Assembly (NCBI GenBank): GCA_002438635.1
Contig: DJPX01000026.1
Span: forward strand, 6,923 to 70,922
Direction: 5' to 3'
DNA: 64,000 nucleotides
Source of the DNA: Bacteroidales bacterium UBA6401
Lineage (GTDB): Bacteria > Bacteroidota > Bacteroidia > Bacteroidales > UBA932
Shown here: in pieces, positions 61,353 to 64,000 of the stretch
How the letters are laid out: every line of letters begins with the position of its first letter
Numbering within the stretch: the stretch's first letter is position 1
Notes under the pieces: generated by a model
Databases searched by the model: none
Told to the model about the DNA's origin: nothing
What the model saw: only the letters and a program-made list of their open reading frames with translations
Position numbers and translations under genes: made by a program

Positions 61353-61663
61353 AATATATGTCTTAGTATTATTTGCTTATGCTTTATTTTAGATTTAAGC
61401 TATCTGATATAACCATTTGAGTAATAAATATTTAACGGAGGTAATTCATTGCCACATCTTTGAGCATTATCTCCTGCTTTTTGAATTTTCATTGTTTACA
61501 TGCTTCAAATTTGTGTTTGACTCGCGTGATTTCCTTCTTTTCGATGCTGGAAGATCATGTTCTTTATATCAACTTATAACCAATAAAACCACTGCTTAAA
61601 AAGTTTATTATTAGTGAAATTATTCCTGTATAGATACCATCAAAAATACATTCCATAGAATTG
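61353..61663. other. 311-bp intergenic region at the edge of the restriction-modification island
   Basis: AT-rich and without supported genes. It marks the change from host-like sequence to the AT-rich R-M genes. No TAnnTTTG element for the leftward DUF4434 operon is obvious. No att-like direct repeat found by eye. Confidence 0.5.
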
Positions 61664-62749
61664 CTATTTCATAACGAATATTACATCTGCTAAACTTTTA
61701 TATTGATTATCTTTAAATGTAAAGTTAATCTCTTGCAAAGACTCTTCATTGAAATTATCAAGATAATTCTTTATTTTAGGCTCTATTAAAGAAAATGCTC
61801 GTTTCATTTTCCAAGATTCGCTCATATTTGTTGAATCAACAAGAACAACAAATAATCTATTTTCTGCTCCAAAACGCATTTCTCCTTGATTTGCATATAA
61901 CCAAGTAATAAGTTCAAGTTTATTAGCTTGAGCATCAACAATAACTTCTTGTCTTCTGCTTTTTAGTTCTTCAAGAATATTGTCCTTTCCTATTTCCTTT
62001 AATTTTTCAGATAATGTATAAAGTTGTTGAGGTTCGGATTGTGTGCAATCTACTGTGATCCCAACCTCTTTAGCTTTATGTTTCAACCATGTAAGTTCCT
62101 TTTTTTTAAGTTTGATTTTCAGTTTTTCTTCCATATATTTGTTTGGGAAAAGTGTAACTTTTAAATCAATAGGAATATTGTTCAAAAAGAAATCAACGCT
62201 TTTTATTTCACCTACAGCTGAAATAACATTTTGATGCCGCTTAAAAAGAGATTCAATGAGATAGGAAGTCCAATTATTGTACCAACTTGTTTGAACATAA
62301 TTCCACGCATTATCGGCAATCTCGCTCTGGTTATTTAGCAGTTCGTCATAATTACTAATAATCTTAACATATCTGCTTACCAAATGCTTATCTAGTGAAT
62401 TATTCTGATCCCCTCCCCATGCGTAATGATGAACCTTATATAAATCATTTTTTAGCATTTCTTCATCTACACCCATTGAGTTGTACCATTCATGATTCTT
62501 TTCATTTAGGAAAGTATCAAGCAACTGCATAGCATTATGTTTAGCCTCTAGTATTTCAAATAGTTCTACATTTTGCTCTGCGATTTTTGATGAAGACAAA
62601 GTTATGTTGTTAGTTTCGAGAAATTGCTGAATTTGTTTTCCTCGACAAACTGCTCGCACTTTAAGCCAGATCAAAGCATCAGTGTCATTGTTGAATGCAA
62701 ACAGATTTTGATTTCTGAATGCTTTATCCCATTTTTCAAAATTTGTCAT
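61664..62749 (-). CDS. Probable type II restriction endonuclease (PD-(D/E)XK-like)
   Basis: 361 residues from the ATG at 62749 (MTNFEKWDKAF), 8 bp after the methylase stop; a Met eight codons earlier overlaps the methylase by 16 bp and is the alternative. A helical N-terminal half carries Glu166, then the nuclease-like core GEIKSVDFFLNNIPIDLKVTLF with Asp186, Asp195 and Lys197 in the PD-x8-DxK spacing. The rest is helical and Lys/Glu-rich. I do not recognise the specificity; assignment rests on this motif and on pairing with the methylase. Clearly AT-richer than the window. Confidence 0.7.
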   Translation of the reverse strand: MTNFEKWDKAFRNQNLFAFNNDTDALIWLKVRAVCRGKQIQQFLETNNITLSSSKIAEQNVELFEILEAKHNAMQLLDTFLNEKNHEWYNSMGVDEEMLKNDLYKVHHYAWGGDQNNSLDKHLVSRYVKIISNYDELLNNQSEIADNAWNYVQTSWYNNWTSYLIESLFKRHQNVISAVGEIKSVDFFLNNIPIDLKVTLFPNKYMEEKLKIKLKKKELTWLKHKAKEVGITVDCTQSEPQQLYTLSEKLKEIGKDNILEELKSRRQEVIVDAQANKLELITWLYANQGEMRFGAENRLFVVLVDSTNMSESWKMKRAFSLIEPKIKNYLDNFNEESLQEINFTFKDNQYKSLADVIFVMK

Positions 62750-62757
62750 AGTATAAG

Positions 62758-63813
62758 TTATTTCATTGTACAAACTAAAAGAATTTCACTACTACCCGCT
62801 ACGCTACCCTTACCTCCTCTGCCTGAATTATAAACTTTTCGTTCAACTTTAACATTACGATATGGACTTATTAAATCAACCATAGTCTCAATATCAGGAA
62901 AGCTACGATCATTATAGCTTACTAACCAAGTAGGAATGTGATGGGCCTGTTTAAACATTAATTGCAAGTTTGATATGGCTTCGCTATTTTTATCAAAACC
63001 ACTATATCTTTTGGGCTCATATCGTTTAATGCCATTTACAAACTGCTTATCTTTCCAATATTCGACGTATGTTTCCAATAAATGGTAAAAAGACTGATAA
63101 TCTGCATGGCTATTACAATACGGAGGATCAAAATATACTAAATCAACATTTTCTAATGTGGGTAATAAATCAAGTATATTCTTATTATAACTAATATTGT
63201 CTTTTAAGTTATTGAATACCGCTGCATTATATTCTGGCAATAAATCCAAAAAGATATTTTTTAACGGACGAATTAGACTACGATTGCGTTTGATACGAGT
63301 AGGGTCAGAGGCATAGACCAAGGCTTGGGTATGAGCGAAATGTCCCATTGTCACCTTTCTTGTCATGCTTCTACACATTATAGACAAAGCCAAAGCTTGT
63401 TTGTACGGATTACTTAGTTTATGCACATTGCTACGAAAGCTGTCAATAAACGAAGACTCCTCATCGCAAAAAAATAATCCTGTATATAGTTCCGACATTA
63501 AATTATATTTTGAAGGATCGCTATTTTCAGAAAATAGCAATTCAATATCAGAGGAGTCTAATTTATTGCTTGAATTTTCGATTAAAGCTTTTCCTATTAG
63601 GTTATTAAAGTTAAGAAAATCATTTGTTATAACTTTTTTCCCTAGTTGCTTGAACATATAGGCAATAGATTGAGATCCGGAAAAGGCATCCAAGACGACA
63701 TTTGTCCTCTCTGGAATAAACTGAGCGATCCATCCTCTATGAATATATTTAGCCCCTAAATATTGCGGCTCAGGAAATTTATAATCAAAATATTTTGTAT
63801 CCTCAAATAGCAT
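62758..63813 (-). CDS. D12-class adenine-specific DNA methyltransferase
   Basis: 351 residues. Motif X-like QYLGAKYIHRGWI (18-30), motif I LDAFSGSQSIAY (41-52, SAM binding) and catalytic motif IV DPPY (229-232), in the order typical of the alpha class (Dam/DpnII/FokI-like). It methylates N6 of adenine in an unknown recognition site and protects host DNA from the partner nuclease. First gene of the pair. Promoter-like TAACTTTG lies 18-25 bp upstream. Confidence 0.92.
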   Translation of the reverse strand: MLFEDTKYFDYKFPEPQYLGAKYIHRGWIAQFIPERTNVVLDAFSGSQSIAYMFKQLGKKVITNDFLNFNNLIGKALIENSSNKLDSSDIELLFSENSDPSKYNLMSELYTGLFFCDEESSFIDSFRSNVHKLSNPYKQALALSIMCRSMTRKVTMGHFAHTQALVYASDPTRIKRNRSLIRPLKNIFLDLLPEYNAAVFNNLKDNISYNKNILDLLPTLENVDLVYFDPPYCNSHADYQSFYHLLETYVEYWKDKQFVNGIKRYEPKRYSGFDKNSEAISNLQLMFKQAHHIPTWLVSYNDRSFPDIETMVDLISPYRNVKVERKVYNSGRGGKGSVAGSSEILLVCTMK

Positions 63814-63830
63814 ATTGTTTTATTTGATTA

Positions 63831-63838
63831 CAAAGTTA
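63831..63838 (-). promoter_or_regulatory. Probable -7 element of the R-M operon
   Basis: Minus-strand TAACTTTG (plus-strand CAAAGTTA) matches TAnnTTTG and lies 18 bp before the methylase ATG. No -33 element is checked with confidence. Confidence 0.45.
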
Positions 63839-63880
63839 CTTTTTTTTCGCTAATTAATAGCTATCATATAACTTATAATA

Positions 63881-64000
63881 TCCCCCAAATTTCGGACAGG
63901 TTGTTAAGTCAAGAAAAAGACAATAACTTTACAACGAAATGGGAAAGACAACACGAAGAAAATTCACCCCAGAGTTTAAGGCCAAGGTTGCCTTAGAGGC
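63881..64000 (+). mobile_element. Left end of an IS3-family insertion sequence (cut by window edge)
   Basis: A terminal-repeat-like TCCCCCAAATTTCGGACAGG starts at about 63881, followed 39 bp later by the start of an OrfA-type transposase gene. The exact outer end and target duplication cannot be fixed. Confidence 0.75.
63939..64000 (+). CDS. IS3-family transposase OrfA, N-terminal fragment
   Basis: Only 20 residues are inside the window: MGKTTRRKFTPEFKAKVALE, the usual beginning of the helix-turn-helix OrfA of IS3 elements (RRxFxxEFKxxVALEA). The gene continues past 64000, so intactness cannot be judged. Confidence 0.85.
   Translation, partial: MGKTTRRKFTPEFKAKVALE

Noticed and set aside
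1..64000. CRISPR array
   Set aside because: No series of regularly spaced repeats and no cas gene was found.

Overview
The window is chromosomal DNA from a member of the Bacteroidota, most likely order Bacteroidales. The signs are promoters of the TTTG-N19-21-TAnnTTTG type, few Shine-Dalgarno sites, many lipoproteins with a Cys lipobox, and families largely confined to this phylum (DUF4270, DUF3098, DUF4294, DUF3857 pairs, DUF4434, DUF5009). The genus cannot be fixed from sequence alone. Most genes are housekeeping genes in tight operons; the only clearly foreign stretch is the right end (about 61.6-64 kb).

Left part (0-16 kb). An EnvC-like amidase activator and a TPR protein lie back-to-back with an ECF sigma factor and its overlapping membrane-anchored/beta-barrel partner. 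The comM-type ATPase, tsaE, an orphan lipoprotein and hpf follow. A seven-gene leftward operon covers a small membrane protein, tsaC, mutL, a rhomboid protease, rsmE, a phosphoesterase and radA. Then come ispF, two tRNA genes with a small protein gene on what looks like one transcript, and hsp20.

Middle (16-38 kb). aspS-murB-murA run rightward. Two DUF3857/transglutaminase-like exported proteins run leftward, and mtnN stands alone. A leftward super-operon carries cdaA, mutS2, yraN, manC, a short thrA, and a set of meso-diaminopimelate genes of the succinylase type (dapE, dapB, dapA, dapD, an aminotransferase, dapF). It links cell-wall precursor and lysine synthesis with c-di-AMP and GDP-mannose supply.

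38-50 kb. A serine hydrolase and two multi-domain surface lipoproteins precede a 730-bp AT-rich gap. After it comes a detached piece of the S10 ribosomal operon (rplC-rplD-rplW-rplB-rpsS-rplV-rpsC) with its own strong promoter and terminator; rpsJ and the usual rplP-onward genes are absent on either side. A TlpA-type lipoprotein, uvrC, pnuC and a solitary acpP follow.

50-61 kb. DUF4270 and a short glycogen/starch-synthase-like protein run leftward. Divergently, ftsX-DUF3098-uppP-lpxH form an envelope operon. A five-gene leftward operon (Tat-lipoprotein DUF4434, sugar-porter MFS, DUF5009 membrane protein, calcineurin-like lipoprotein phosphoesterase, DUF4294) looks like a small sugar-processing system without SusC/D.

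61-64 kb. An AT-rich type II restriction-modification pair (PD-(D/E)XK-like nuclease plus D12-class adenine methylase) sits next to the left end of an IS3-family element cut off by the window edge.

Most notable for follow-up: the isolated S10 fragment; a ~47-bp intergenic repeat present twice, each copy about 105 bp upstream of a gene; a perfect 13-bp inverted repeat covering a lipoprotein start codon; the sigma/barrel pair; the succinylase cluster with a non-standard aminotransferase; the DUF4434-DUF5009 operon; and the R-M island.
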